Under the pieces are notes generated by a model. It saw only the letters and a program-made list of their open reading frames with translations. It made no database searches and had not been told where the DNA came from. Source: an uncultured Bacilli bacterium (GTDB lineage Bacteria; Bacillota_I; Bacilli_A; RF39; UBA660). Taken from it: 8,587 nt of DNA. This document shows positions 1 through 5,885 of the stretch, one piece after another. The position numbers were made by a program, and so were the translations under genes. Numbering within the stretch: the first letter of the stretch is position 1; every line of letters begins with the position of its first letter. The stretch covers positions 1 through 8,587 of the forward strand of contig CANQKU010000045.1 in NCBI GenBank assembly GCA_947624535.1, given 5' to 3'.

Positions 1-501
1 TAAATATTCATCAGTAATATAAAAACTATCTTGCATATCACGAGCAGGGTGTCCTTTTGGTAAGTTCAATCTTTCAAAACAAAATTCATCAGTTTCTAAT
101 TCAGGTCCTGTTACTACGTCATATCCCATAGATACAAATAAATCCTCAATTTTTTCAATCATCAAATTAACAGGATGCTTACTACCTCTTTTAACTTTAT
201 TACTAGGTAAGCTAATATCTATTTTTTCACTTTCTAATTTCTTTTGTAACTCAGCATCTTCTAATTCACATTTCTTCGTCTCATAGAACTCTTCAAAAGA
301 TTTTTTAACTAAATTAATACTTTGACCAAACTCTTTTTTCTCTTCATTTGGAATATCTTTAATTAATTGATTTAAGCCAGTAATTAATCCTTTTTTACCT
401 AAATATTTAACCTTCATATCATTTAATTGTTTTAAATCTTTAACTTCTAATTGATCTTTTTCTAACAATTCTAAAATATCTTTTACTTTTTGATTATACA
501 T
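1..501 (-). CDS. pheS: Phenylalanyl-tRNA synthetase alpha subunit, N-terminal part (cut by window edge)
   Basis: PheS is the catalytic alpha subunit of the alpha2beta2 cytoplasmic enzyme that charges tRNA-Phe with phenylalanine using ATP. The 167 codons visible start at ATG 501-499, preceded by AAAGGAG at good spacing, and stay open to base 1. Residues ~1-90 are the charged, helical N-terminal arm expected to form a coiled coil that contacts tRNA. The start of the class II synthetase core follows, including the family signature GHPARDMQDSFY near residues 150-161. About half of a normal ~340-residue PheS is missing only because the window ends. The upstream T-box leader with a UUC specifier independently supports phenylalanine specificity. 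pheT would be expected next, outside the window. Recognition is from direct translation; identification is firm. Confidence 0.96.
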   Translation of the reverse strand, partial: MYNQKVKDILELLEKDQLEVKDLKQLNDMKVKYLGKKGLITGLNQLIKDIPNEEKKEFGQSINLVKKSFEEFYETKKCELEDAELQKKLESEKIDISLPSNKVKRGSKHPVNLMIEKIEDLFVSMGYDVVTGPELETDEFCFERLNLPKGHPARDMQDSFYITDEYL

Positions 502-520
502 AAATTTCTCCTTTCTAAAT

Positions 521-583
521 AAAAAATAACTATAAGCTAAGGGCGAATAATAATCCGTGGTACCACCTTAATTTATAGTTATT
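521..583 (-). terminator. T-box regulated intrinsic terminator of pheS leader
   Basis: The arms AATAACTATAA (583-573 on the minus strand) and TTATAGTTATT (535-525) are perfect 11-bp complements. An inner TAAGG/CCTTA pairing (570-566 with 542-538) extends the stem, and a run of six T follows at 526-521. The stem swallows the T-box core, so it is mutually exclusive with the antiterminator. Confidence 0.9.
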
Positions 584-733
584 CTATACACTTTCATCTT
601 TTAACGCAAGATAATACGCTTACTATTAATAAGGACTCCTAAGACGAATTCATAAACTAACTTTCTTTGTTCACACCTACCACAAAGTCTCTTTTAAAGT
701 ATCATTTATTACTACTTCTTAATCAGCGTCGAT
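521..733 (-). promoter_or_regulatory. T-box riboswitch (tRNA-Phe responsive) upstream of pheS
   Basis: The leader carries the conserved T-box core GGTGGTACCACGG (567-555), whose UGGU bulge matches the ACCA 3' end of uncharged tRNA-Phe. Upstream is a Stem I-like region with an AGUA-containing segment near the 5' end. A TTC triplet (648-646) followed by a purine sits where the specifier codon should be and fits Phe. When tRNA-Phe is uncharged, its acceptor end should stabilise the antiterminator and allow pheS transcription; otherwise the terminator at 583-521 forms. The T-box core, terminator, specifier and downstream gene agree. Exact Stem I/II/III boundaries were not folded by software. Confidence 0.93.
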
Positions 734-739
734 ATTCGT

Positions 740-748
740 ATTATACCA
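740..748 (-). promoter_or_regulatory. Extended -10 promoter for T-box/pheS
   Basis: TGGTATAAT reads on the minus strand from 748 to 740, an extended -10 (TGnTATAAT). No good TTGACA lies 16-18 bases upstream, which fits an extended -10 promoter. Transcription would start near 733, just before the T-box Stem I. Confidence 0.7.
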
Positions 749-772
749 CAAAAGAGTAAAATTTGGTATAAT
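740..772. repeat. Perfect inverted repeat of TGGTATAAT around frr-pheS junction
   Basis: ATTATACCA (740-748) and TGGTATAAT (764-772) are perfect 9-bp inverted copies separated by 15 bases. The left copy is the pheS extended -10 on the minus strand. The right copy is an identical extended -10 reading on the plus strand toward the 3' end of frr. In RNA the repeat could form a weak hairpin just after the frr stop codon. Whether it acts as terminator, second promoter or operator cannot be decided from sequence. Confidence 0.6.
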
Positions 773-784
773 TATTTTAATTTT

Positions 785-1330
785 TTAAACAGTCAATAAT
801 TCTTGTTCTTTTTCTTTTAGAGCTACTTCTATTTTTTTATTATATTCATTTACTAAATTTTGAATTTCTTTTTCGATATTTTTTTCTTCATCTTCAGGTA
901 ATTCTTGTTTTTTAGATTTTTCAATACCCTCATGTCTAATATTTCTAATAGATACTTTAGCATCTTCTGCGATTGCTTTAACTTGTTTAGTTAATTCTTT
1001 TCTTCGCTCTTCAGTTAAAGCAGGTATAACAATACGAATAGTTTCTCCATCATTATTTGGGGTATATCCTAAATTAGATTCGAAGATTGCTTTTTCTATA
1101 TCTTTTAGACACCCTTTATCAAATGGTTTAATTAATAATTGAGTAGCTTCTGGTACTGAAATAGTTGCTAACTGTTTTAGAGGTGTTAAAGAGTTATAAT
1201 AATTAATCATTATTCCATCTAAACTAGAAGGATTAGCTCTTCCTGCTCTAACAGTTTTTAATCGTTGTATAAATGACTCCATTGATTTATCCATTTTTTC
1301 AGTAATTTCTAAAATAATTGTATCACTCAT
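785..1330 (-). CDS. frr: Ribosome recycling factor
   Basis: RRF acts with EF-G to split the post-termination ribosome. The translated protein has the family's hallmarks: an N-terminal helix beginning MSDTIILEITEKMDKSMESF, the RAGRANPSSLDGI stretch near residues 28-40, the ISVPEA turn, and the long C-terminal helices with LTEERRKEL and VSIRNIRHEG. At 181 residues it is close to the usual ~185. Two in-frame ATGs lie six bases apart. GGAG (1342-1339) is only two bases from the upstream one but eight from ATG 1330, so the second is chosen. It sits alone between two envelope genes and pheS, rather than directly behind pyrH as is common in Bacillota. Identification is firm. Confidence 0.97.
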   Translation of the reverse strand: MSDTIILEITEKMDKSMESFIQRLKTVRAGRANPSSLDGIMINYYNSLTPLKQLATISVPEATQLLIKPFDKGCLKDIEKAIFESNLGYTPNNDGETIRIVIPALTEERRKELTKQVKAIAEDAKVSIRNIRHEGIEKSKKQELPEDEEKNIEKEIQNLVNEYNKKIEVALKEKEQELLTV

Positions 1331-1350
1331 ATTCATCTCTCCTTAGTATC

Positions 1351-1356
1351 ATTATA
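1351..1356 (-). promoter_or_regulatory. Possible -10 element for frr
   Basis: A perfect TATAAT lies between the preceding terminator and frr. The expected -35 position (1379-1374) reads TTTCTT, a poor match. A start site seven bases downstream would fall at the edge of the ribosome binding site, so the leader would be very short. A promoter is needed here if the upstream terminator is efficient, but this one is only tentative. Confidence 0.3.
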
Positions 1357-1380
1357 ATATATTCATTTTAGAAAAGAAAG

Positions 1381-1404
1381 AAAAAGTAGAAATTTTTCTA
1401 CTTT
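1381..1404 (-). terminator. Intrinsic terminator after membrane protein gene
   Basis: AAAGTAGA and TCTACTTT (1404-1397 and 1390-1383 on the minus strand) form a perfect 8-bp stem with a six-base loop. A pyrimidine-rich, T-heavy tail follows. The TAG stop codon of the membrane protein gene (1400-1398) is part of the stem. Confidence 0.7.
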
Positions 1405-2399
1405 ACTAGCTCAATTCGATTTAATATATAATTATCATTTTCACTATCATAGTCAAATGTATATTGATATTGATTTAAAGTCTCATAATTTTGACTAATG
1501 TCAAATACCTCAGCGTTAATTCCCTCTATTGGAGAAGATGCCTCAAGCTCACCTGTATCTTTTACCGTTAATTCTTTATATACTTGACCTTTTTCAGTAT
1601 CTAATATAGCAACTGCTACTGTAATAGTTAACTTAGTATCAGTTTTAACTGATTTAAGTATTTTTCTCTCCATTGTATAAGAAGTATCACTAGAGGTGGT
1701 ATCTACATCTTTATATTGATAGACATTATTAGTACTATCAAAACTGAACATTACTATATCAGAATTAGCACTTTTTAAAATATCTCCATCGCCAACACTA
1801 AGCTTTGTACCAAATAATTTTTTCATAGCTTGATGAAATTCATCACTTGTAAAAGTTAAATTACCTTTAATTTTATTCATATTAAGAGCTTCTCTAGCAG
1901 CTAAATATTTAGCATCTTCAATTGGAAAACTCTCAATATCTAGTTTTTCTTTACTATATAAATTAGTATAAATTTCTATATTTGATGCCTCATAAAAGTC
2001 ATATCTATTAATTAAGTCATTAACAAAATAGCCATCTGGATTTAATTCTTCGTCTTTTTCTTTAGCCTCCTTAGTTACTGTCTTTTTAGGATCACTACTT
2101 TTACTATTAAAAATTTCAAAATAATAGTATGATGCAAAAGCACCAAGGGTTAAACAAAATATCATAAGTAATATAATTAAAAATGGATGAGATTTTTTCT
2201 TTTTAGGTGGCTTTTCTACTGGTGGGGTTGAAAGATCAGTAGTATTATCTAACTTATTTGAACTAGTAACGGGTTCATTATTATCAACTTTTTCAATTGG
2301 TGAAGTCTCATCAAAATTACTTGCGATAGCTGACTTTTGTCCAACTTCAGCTATAAATGTTTCACTCATATCATTTAATTTATCATTTTCTTTTTCCAT
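1398..2399 (-). CDS. Single-pass membrane protein of unknown function
   Basis: I do not recognise this 333-residue protein. Residues 1-69 are a polar, Ser/Asp/Pro-rich tail ending in VEKPPKKKKS. A hydrophobic segment at ~71-95 then reads as one transmembrane helix, and ~235 residues follow. By the positive-inside rule the lysine cluster keeps the N-terminus in the cytoplasm and the C-terminal domain outside. The outer part is mixed alpha/beta with several threonine-rich strands and no cysteine or obvious catalytic motif. ATG 2399 is chosen because AGGAG precedes it at good spacing. The frame is open 26 codons further upstream, but that extension crosses the promoter and lacks a ribosome binding site. 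It has its own promoter and terminator, so it is a monocistronic unit between tsf and frr. Confidence 0.85.
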   Translation of the reverse strand: MEKENDKLNDMSETFIAEVGQKSAIASNFDETSPIEKVDNNEPVTSSNKLDNTTDLSTPPVEKPPKKKKSHPFLIILLMIFCLTLGAFASYYYFEIFNSKSSDPKKTVTKEAKEKDEELNPDGYFVNDLINRYDFYEASNIEIYTNLYSKEKLDIESFPIEDAKYLAAREALNMNKIKGNLTFTSDEFHQAMKKLFGTKLSVGDGDILKSANSDIVMFSFDSTNNVYQYKDVDTTSSDTSYTMERKILKSVKTDTKLTITVAVAILDTEKGQVYKELTVKDTGELEASSPIEGINAEVFDISQNYETLNQYQYTFDYDSENDNYILNRIELVK

Positions 2400-2427
2400 T
2401 TTTATTCTCCTATTCTTATACATTCTT

Positions 2428-2456
2428 ATTATATAATTATAAATGTTAAAAATCAA
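2428..2456 (-). promoter_or_regulatory. Sigma-A type promoter of membrane protein gene
   Basis: On the minus strand TTGATT (2456-2451), a 17-base spacer and TATAAT (2433-2428) form a near-consensus vegetative promoter. The predicted start is near 2421, about 22 bases before the ATG. It begins immediately after the terminator of the preceding operon. Confidence 0.8.
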
Positions 2457-2460
2457 GAGC

Positions 2461-2498
2461 AAGAGAAAAAGTCTCATAACCTAATCTGAGACTTTTTC
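2461..2498 (-). terminator. Strong intrinsic terminator ending the infC-to-lipoprotein operon
   Basis: GAAAAAGTCTCA and TGAGACTTTTTC (2498-2487 and 2476-2465 on the minus strand) are perfect 12-bp complements with a 10-base loop. A T-rich tail follows. The TAG stop codon of the lipoprotein gene (2483-2481) lies in the loop, so the gene's end and terminator are fused. Confidence 0.9.
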
Positions 2499-3032
2499 TT
2501 CTTGATATGTTAATATTTCTTCATATTTATTTTTTATTTGTTTAATAATTTTTTTAGTTAAATATTCTTCTGAAAGTTCATCTTCATTTGAAAAACTATT
2601 ACTATAATTTATAATTTTTCCATTTACTAAAGAACATAAGGTAGGTAGTAATAATTCATCATCTTCTAAACTATTTTCCATATAACTAAGTAATTTTTTA
2701 TATTTTTTAGGGTTTTTATCTTCTAGTTTTTTAGGATTATAGTAATATATTTTTTTAATTCCTAAAGTTTTAGAAAGATTTGTAATATAAGTAGCTGCTT
2801 GGATAGAACCCTCATCATCTGAATTAGCAAAAAATATAATTGCTTTTCCATTATTTTCAAATATATTTATTATATGGTCAATTGTTGTATAGACAAATGG
2901 ATTTTCTTTAGATATGTTAAATTCTTTAGCAAATTTTTCAGCATCTGTTAATTCTTGTACTTTTTTAATTGAACAGCCAGTTAGAAAAAACATAAGAATT
3001 AAAACTAAAGTAAAAATACTACTTTTTTTCAT
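2481..3032 (-). CDS. Lipoprotein with a thioredoxin-like fold lacking the CXXC site
   Basis: The 183-residue product starts with a lipoprotein signal peptide: MKK, a hydrophobic core, then lipobox LTGC with Cys20 as the predicted lipidated residue. It should be anchored to the outer face of the membrane. The rest reads like a thioredoxin-type alpha/beta domain: a strand at GKAIIFFAN (62-70), a helix where the CXXC helix would be, another strand IKKIYYYN (92-99), and a cis-Pro-like LPTL (129-132) followed by VNGKII. The usual CXXC position reads SDDEGS, so disulfide chemistry is not expected. Either ATG 3047 (15 bases upstream, overlapping tsf by 11) or ATG 3032 could start it. I favour 3032 because it gives a typical signal peptide four bases after the tsf stop; neither has a strong ribosome binding site, suggesting translational coupling. 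The fold assignment is by pattern only. Confidence 0.8.
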   Translation of the reverse strand: MKKSSIFTLVLILMFFLTGCSIKKVQELTDAEKFAKEFNISKENPFVYTTIDHIINIFENNGKAIIFFANSDDEGSIQAATYITNLSKTLGIKKIYYYNPKKLEDKNPKKYKKLLSYMENSLEDDELLLPTLCSLVNGKIINYSNSFSNEDELSEEYLTKKIIKQIKNKYEEILTYQEEKVSD

Positions 3033-3036
3033 TTTT

Positions 3037-3912
3037 TTAATTTCCATTTACTTGGTTCATTACTTCTTGAGCAAAATCTTCTTCTACTTTTTCAATTCCT
3101 TCTCCTACAGCAAATCTTACCATAGAAATAATCTTACCACCATTATTTTCAACATAATCTTTAACAGTTAAAGAATTTTCTTTAATAAATGGTTGTTCTT
3201 CTAAACAAATTTCTTTATAAAATTTATTTAATCTTCCAGTTACCATTTTAGAAGCGATTTCTTCACTTTTTCCCTCAGCTAATACTTGCTCTTTAATGAT
3301 ATGAGATTCTCTTTCTAATAAATCTTGTGGTACTTCATCACGAGTAATAGCAGTTGGAGCCATTGCGGCAATGTGCATAGCAACGTCTTTAGCAACTTCT
3401 TCAGTAGTATCAGCTAAAACTACTAAAGCTCCAATTTTTCCTCCCATATGTTTATATGTACCAAATACTTCGTTATCTTTCTTTTCAACTTTTTTGAAAC
3501 GTCTAAAGTCAATTTTTTCTCCGATTTTAGCAATTTTAGCTACTAACTTATCTTGAACAGTCTCACCCTCATCAGTATAATTTAAAACTTCTTCATTAGT
3601 AGTAAAGTCATGATCTAAAATAACTTGAGCTAAATATTTAACAAAACTTACAAATTCTTCATTTTGAGCAACAAAATCTGTTTCAGAGTTTACCTCTAAT
3701 ATAACAGCATTATTTTGATTTGTAACAATTTCACATAATCCCTCAGCTGCTACACGTCCTTCTTTTTTAGCTGCTTTAGCAATACCTTTTTCTCTTAGCC
3801 AGTCAATAGCTTTTTCCATATCCCCTGAAGTAGCTTCTAATGCTTTTTTACAGTCAAGCATTCCAGCCCCTGTTTTTTCTCTTAATTCTTTTACGTCACT
3901 TGCTTTAAACAT
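3037..3912 (-). CDS. tsf: Translation elongation factor Ts
   Basis: EF-Ts is the nucleotide exchange factor that removes GDP from EF-Tu. The N-terminal UBA-like domain (residues 1-50) carries the signature VKELREKTGAGMLDCKKAL. The core contains the TDFVA motif at 78-82, which contacts the EF-Tu nucleotide pocket. Dimerisation-type repeats follow, and the C-terminus holds the LLEQPFIKE-type segment (here LEEQPFIKE). At 291 residues it is normal for Bacillota. ATG 3912 is preceded by AGGAGG at good spacing. It lies directly downstream of rpsB, the standard pairing, but a terminator-like hairpin in between could lower its expression relative to S2. Its stop codon is tightly coupled to the following lipoprotein gene rather than to pyrH. 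Confidence 0.98.
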   Translation of the reverse strand: MFKASDVKELREKTGAGMLDCKKALEATSGDMEKAIDWLREKGIAKAAKKEGRVAAEGLCEIVTNQNNAVILEVNSETDFVAQNEEFVSFVKYLAQVILDHDFTTNEEVLNYTDEGETVQDKLVAKIAKIGEKIDFRRFKKVEKKDNEVFGTYKHMGGKIGALVVLADTTEEVAKDVAMHIAAMAPTAITRDEVPQDLLERESHIIKEQVLAEGKSEEIASKMVTGRLNKFYKEICLEEQPFIKENSLTVKDYVENNGGKIISMVRFAVGEGIEKVEEDFAQEVMNQVNGN

Positions 3913-3948
3913 ATTAATCCTCCTAAACTTTCTTTTTATTTTATATAC

Positions 3949-3984
3949 AAAAGAAGGTGATTATAGCCACCACCCTCCTTTTTT
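3949..3984 (-). terminator. Terminator-like hairpin between rpsB and tsf
   Basis: On the minus strand AAAAGGAGGGTG pairs with CACCTTCTTTT (3959-3949), with one bulged G, one G-U pair and an 11-base loop. TTTTG and an AT-rich stretch follow. tsf has no clear promoter of its own, so this is more likely a partial terminator or a processing/stability element than a full stop. Confidence 0.55.
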
Positions 3985-3989
3985 ATAAA

Positions 3990-4958
3990 CTATTTTAATG
4001 CATCAATTAAATCTTGTTTTTTCATTGTAGAATATCCCTTAACTCCAGCAGTTTTTGCTTTGGCTTTTAAGTCAGCTAAAGTTAATTTAGATAAATCTTC
4101 TACTTCTTTTTTAGTATCAACCTTTTTTTCTTCAGTTTTAACTTCTACTTTTTCTTCTTTTACTTGAGGTTTAACCTCTTTCTTTTCAGTCTTTTCTTCT
4201 ACTTTAACTTGTTCTTTCTTAGCTTGTTTTTTAGCATCTTTATTCTTATCATCTTCACTTACGTAGTCAATTATTTCATTACCATTTACTTCTGCTATCG
4301 CATTAGCAAGAGCTCCGATTAATAATTTAACAGCACGTACAGCATCATCATTTCCAGGAATGACATAGTCAACAACGTCTGGATCACAGTTTGTATCGAC
4401 AATTCCAAATACTGGAATACCTAAAATATGTGCTTCTTTAATAGCATTTTCTTCTTTACGAGGATCAACAATTATCAAAGCTTGAGGAAGTTTTTTCATT
4501 TCACGAATACCACGTAAATTCTTATTTAATTTATCATATTCTTTTTTAATATGAATTACTTCCTTCTTAGGTAATAAGTCAAAAGTACCATCACTTTCTT
4601 GTTTTTCAATTTCTTCTAAACGTCTAATTCTACTTCTAATAGTTTTAAAATTAGTTAGAGTTCCCCCAAGCCATCTTTCATTCATGAAATACATATTTGT
4701 TCTAGTAGCAGCTTCTTCTACTGCTTCTTGAGCTTGTTTTTTAGTACCAACATATAAAATTTTACCACCATCAGCAGCGATTTGTTTTAAAGCCTCATAT
4801 GCCTCTTCTAATTTTTTTACAGTTTTTGCTAAATCGATAATATAAATATCATCTCTAGTTGTATAGATGTATTCCTTCATTTTTGGGTTCCATCTTCTTT
4901 TTTGGTGTCCAAAGTGAACACCAGCTTCTAATAAATAATTCATTGAAATTACTGTCAT
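3990..4958 (-). CDS. rpsB: 30S ribosomal protein S2 with C-terminal Rho_N/SAP-like extension
   Basis: Residues 1-~228 are a canonical S2: LLEAGVHFGHQKRRWNPKM near the start, RWLGGTLTNFKTI at 95-107, IVDPRKEENAIKEA at 163-176, and FGIVDTNCDP at 184-193. S2 is a late-assembling 30S protein near the mRNA exit. The protein is 322 residues, ~70-90 longer than most bacterial S2. Residues ~233-280 are a low-complexity Lys/Glu/Val linker. Residues 281-322 form a compact helical module (LSKLTLADLK, VKGYSTMKKQDLIDALK) resembling Rho_N/SAP nucleic-acid-binding domains. The same module ends L20 next door. The ATG at 4958 is six bases after GGAG. The core is certain; the tail's fold is inferred by motif. 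Confidence 0.98.
   Translation of the reverse strand: MTVISMNYLLEAGVHFGHQKRRWNPKMKEYIYTTRDDIYIIDLAKTVKKLEEAYEALKQIAADGGKILYVGTKKQAQEAVEEAATRTNMYFMNERWLGGTLTNFKTIRSRIRRLEEIEKQESDGTFDLLPKKEVIHIKKEYDKLNKNLRGIREMKKLPQALIIVDPRKEENAIKEAHILGIPVFGIVDTNCDPDVVDYVIPGNDDAVRAVKLLIGALANAIAEVNGNEIIDYVSEDDKNKDAKKQAKKEQVKVEEKTEKKEVKPQVKEEKVEVKTEEKKVDTKKEVEDLSKLTLADLKAKAKTAGVKGYSTMKKQDLIDALK
3993..4119. repeat. 127-bp direct repeat, copy in rpsB 3' end
   Basis: Aligns without gaps to 5047-5173. I count 11 mismatches by eye (~91% identity). It begins just inside the stop codon and encodes the last 42 residues of S2. The final ~43 bases (upstream end of the module) are identical between copies. Confidence 0.93.
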
Positions 4959-5043
4959 ATTTTTCTCCTTTTCGTTTTATCTTCTATTAGTTTCTAATAT
5001 TTACCACCCTTAGGCACTCGGTTAAATAAATTCACTAATATGT
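4959..5043 (-). promoter_or_regulatory. Structured rplT-rpsB intergenic leader, possible S2/operon control element
   Basis: Two nested helices can be drawn. The outer is TATTAGT with ACTAATA (5040-5034 with 4991-4985). The inner is GGTTAAATA/TATTTACC (5020-5028 with 4998-5005, one bulge). A competing local hairpin TATTAG-TTT-CTAATA (4985-4999) uses the same bases as the outer helix, which suggests a switch. There is no terminator run and no good -35/-10. A GGAG ribosome binding site lies at its 3' end. No known riboswitch class was recognised. Confidence 0.35.
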
Positions 5044-5655
5044 TTATTTTAAAGCATCAATTAAATCTTGCTTCTTCATTGTAGAATATCCTTTAACTTT
5101 AGCAGCTTTAGCTTTTTCTTTTAATTCAGCTAAAGTTAATTTAGATAAATCTTCTACTTCTTTTTTAGTATCATTATTTTTGGTTTCAGTTTTAGTTGAA
5201 GCCTTAGCTGAAGTATCTTTTTTAACAGGTTTTTCTTTAGCATTTTTAGCTTCAATTGTTACTTCTTCATTAACTAATTTTTCATTCTTTTTAATCTTTC
5301 CTGCTTTTCCATCACGAGCTACTTTTACTAATTCAGCGAAAGCATCTGGATTTTGGATAGCAATCTCAGATAACATTTTACGGTTTACTTCTACACCTGC
5401 TTTAGTTAATCCTTCAATAAATCTAGAATAACTAATTCCATTTTGTCTACAAGCAGCATTAATTCTAGTAATCCATAATTTTCTAAAATCTCTTTTTCTT
5501 TGTTTTCTATCTCTAAATGCATATTGACCAGAATGCATCAATTGTTCTTTAGCAGTTTTATATAATCTATGTTTACTACCAAAGTAACCTTTTGCTTGTT
5601 TTAATACTTTTTTATGACGAGCTTTTGTAACTGCTCCATTTTTTACTCTTGCCAT
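5044..5655 (-). CDS. rplT: 50S ribosomal protein L20 with C-terminal Rho_N/SAP-like extension
   Basis: Residues 1-118 are a complete L20: MARVKNGAVTKARHKKVL, AKGYFGSKHRLYKTA, the RDRKQRKRDFRKLWI block, and the C-terminal AGVEVNRKMLSEIAIQNPDAF. L20 binds 23S rRNA early in 50S assembly and in many Bacillota represses its own operon. A normal L20 ends at ~118 residues, but this one continues to 203. Residues ~119-160 are a Lys/Thr/Glu-rich linker. Residues 162-203 (DTKKEVEDLSKLTLAELK to QDLIDALK) differ from the S2 tail at only four of 42 positions. The ATG at 5655 follows AAGGAGG. It sits 26 bases after rpmI. There is no frameshift: core and tail are one open frame. Confidence 0.98.
   Translation of the reverse strand: MARVKNGAVTKARHKKVLKQAKGYFGSKHRLYKTAKEQLMHSGQYAFRDRKQRKRDFRKLWITRINAACRQNGISYSRFIEGLTKAGVEVNRKMLSEIAIQNPDAFAELVKVARDGKAGKIKKNEKLVNEEVTIEAKNAKEKPVKKDTSAKASTKTETKNNDTKKEVEDLSKLTLAELKEKAKAAKVKGYSTMKKQDLIDALK
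5047..5173. repeat. 127-bp direct repeat, copy in rplT 3' end
   Basis: Partner of 3993-4119, in the same orientation with no indels. It encodes the last 42 residues of L20. The two copies are ~1.05 kb apart, so they could recombine or convert each other. Confidence 0.93.
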
Positions 5656-5681
5656 AATTTATTCCTCCTTCTTCTAATCTA

Positions 5682-5870
5682 CTAGATTACATTTTTTAAT
5701 CTATTATGATCTGCTTTAGATAAAGTAGATCCCTTTCTACTATTACGATTGAATTTAGCAGATTTCTTTCCAGTATTATGTCTACTACTTGGCTTTCCAA
5801 TTTTACTTACACCATTTTTGTTTGTTCTAAATACTTTAGCGCATCCACTATGTTTTTTAATTTTTGGCAT
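5682..5870 (-). CDS. rpmI: 50S ribosomal protein L35
   Basis: A 62-residue, very basic protein with the L35 features: MPKIKKHSGCAKVFR at the start, a Gly/Lys-rich KIGKPSSRHNTGKKSAKFNR middle (18-37), and LSKADHNRLKNVI at the end. L35 sits within the 50S subunit and is a constant partner of infC and rplT. The ATG is preceded by AGGAGG at good spacing. It lies 15 bases after infC and 26 before rplT, so the three are one transcript. It is slightly shorter than the usual 64-66 residues, with no sign of damage. Confidence 0.96.
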   Translation of the reverse strand: MPKIKKHSGCAKVFRTNKNGVSKIGKPSSRHNTGKKSAKFNRNSRKGSTLSKADHNRLKNVI

Positions 5871-5885
5871 ATTTAACTCCTCCTA

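Noticed and set aside
2400..2477. N-terminal extension of the membrane protein beginning MRLFLLLL
   Set aside because: It overlaps the promoter and terminator and lacks a ribosome binding site; ATG 2399 has AGGAG.
2914..3171. Plus-strand open frame of 85 codons across the lipoprotein-tsf junction
   Set aside because: Antisense shadow of two well-supported genes; low-complexity Phe/Ile-rich product and no ribosome binding site.
5180..5431. Plus-strand open frame of 83 codons inside rplT, and similar ones at 3371-3556 and 5749-5946
   Set aside because: All lie opposite conserved ribosomal or factor genes and have no plausible start signals or family resemblance.
3990..5655. The C-terminal tails of S2 and L20 as separate small genes or frameshift read-through
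   Set aside because: Both are in uninterrupted frame with their cores through a charged linker, and both end in proper stop codons.
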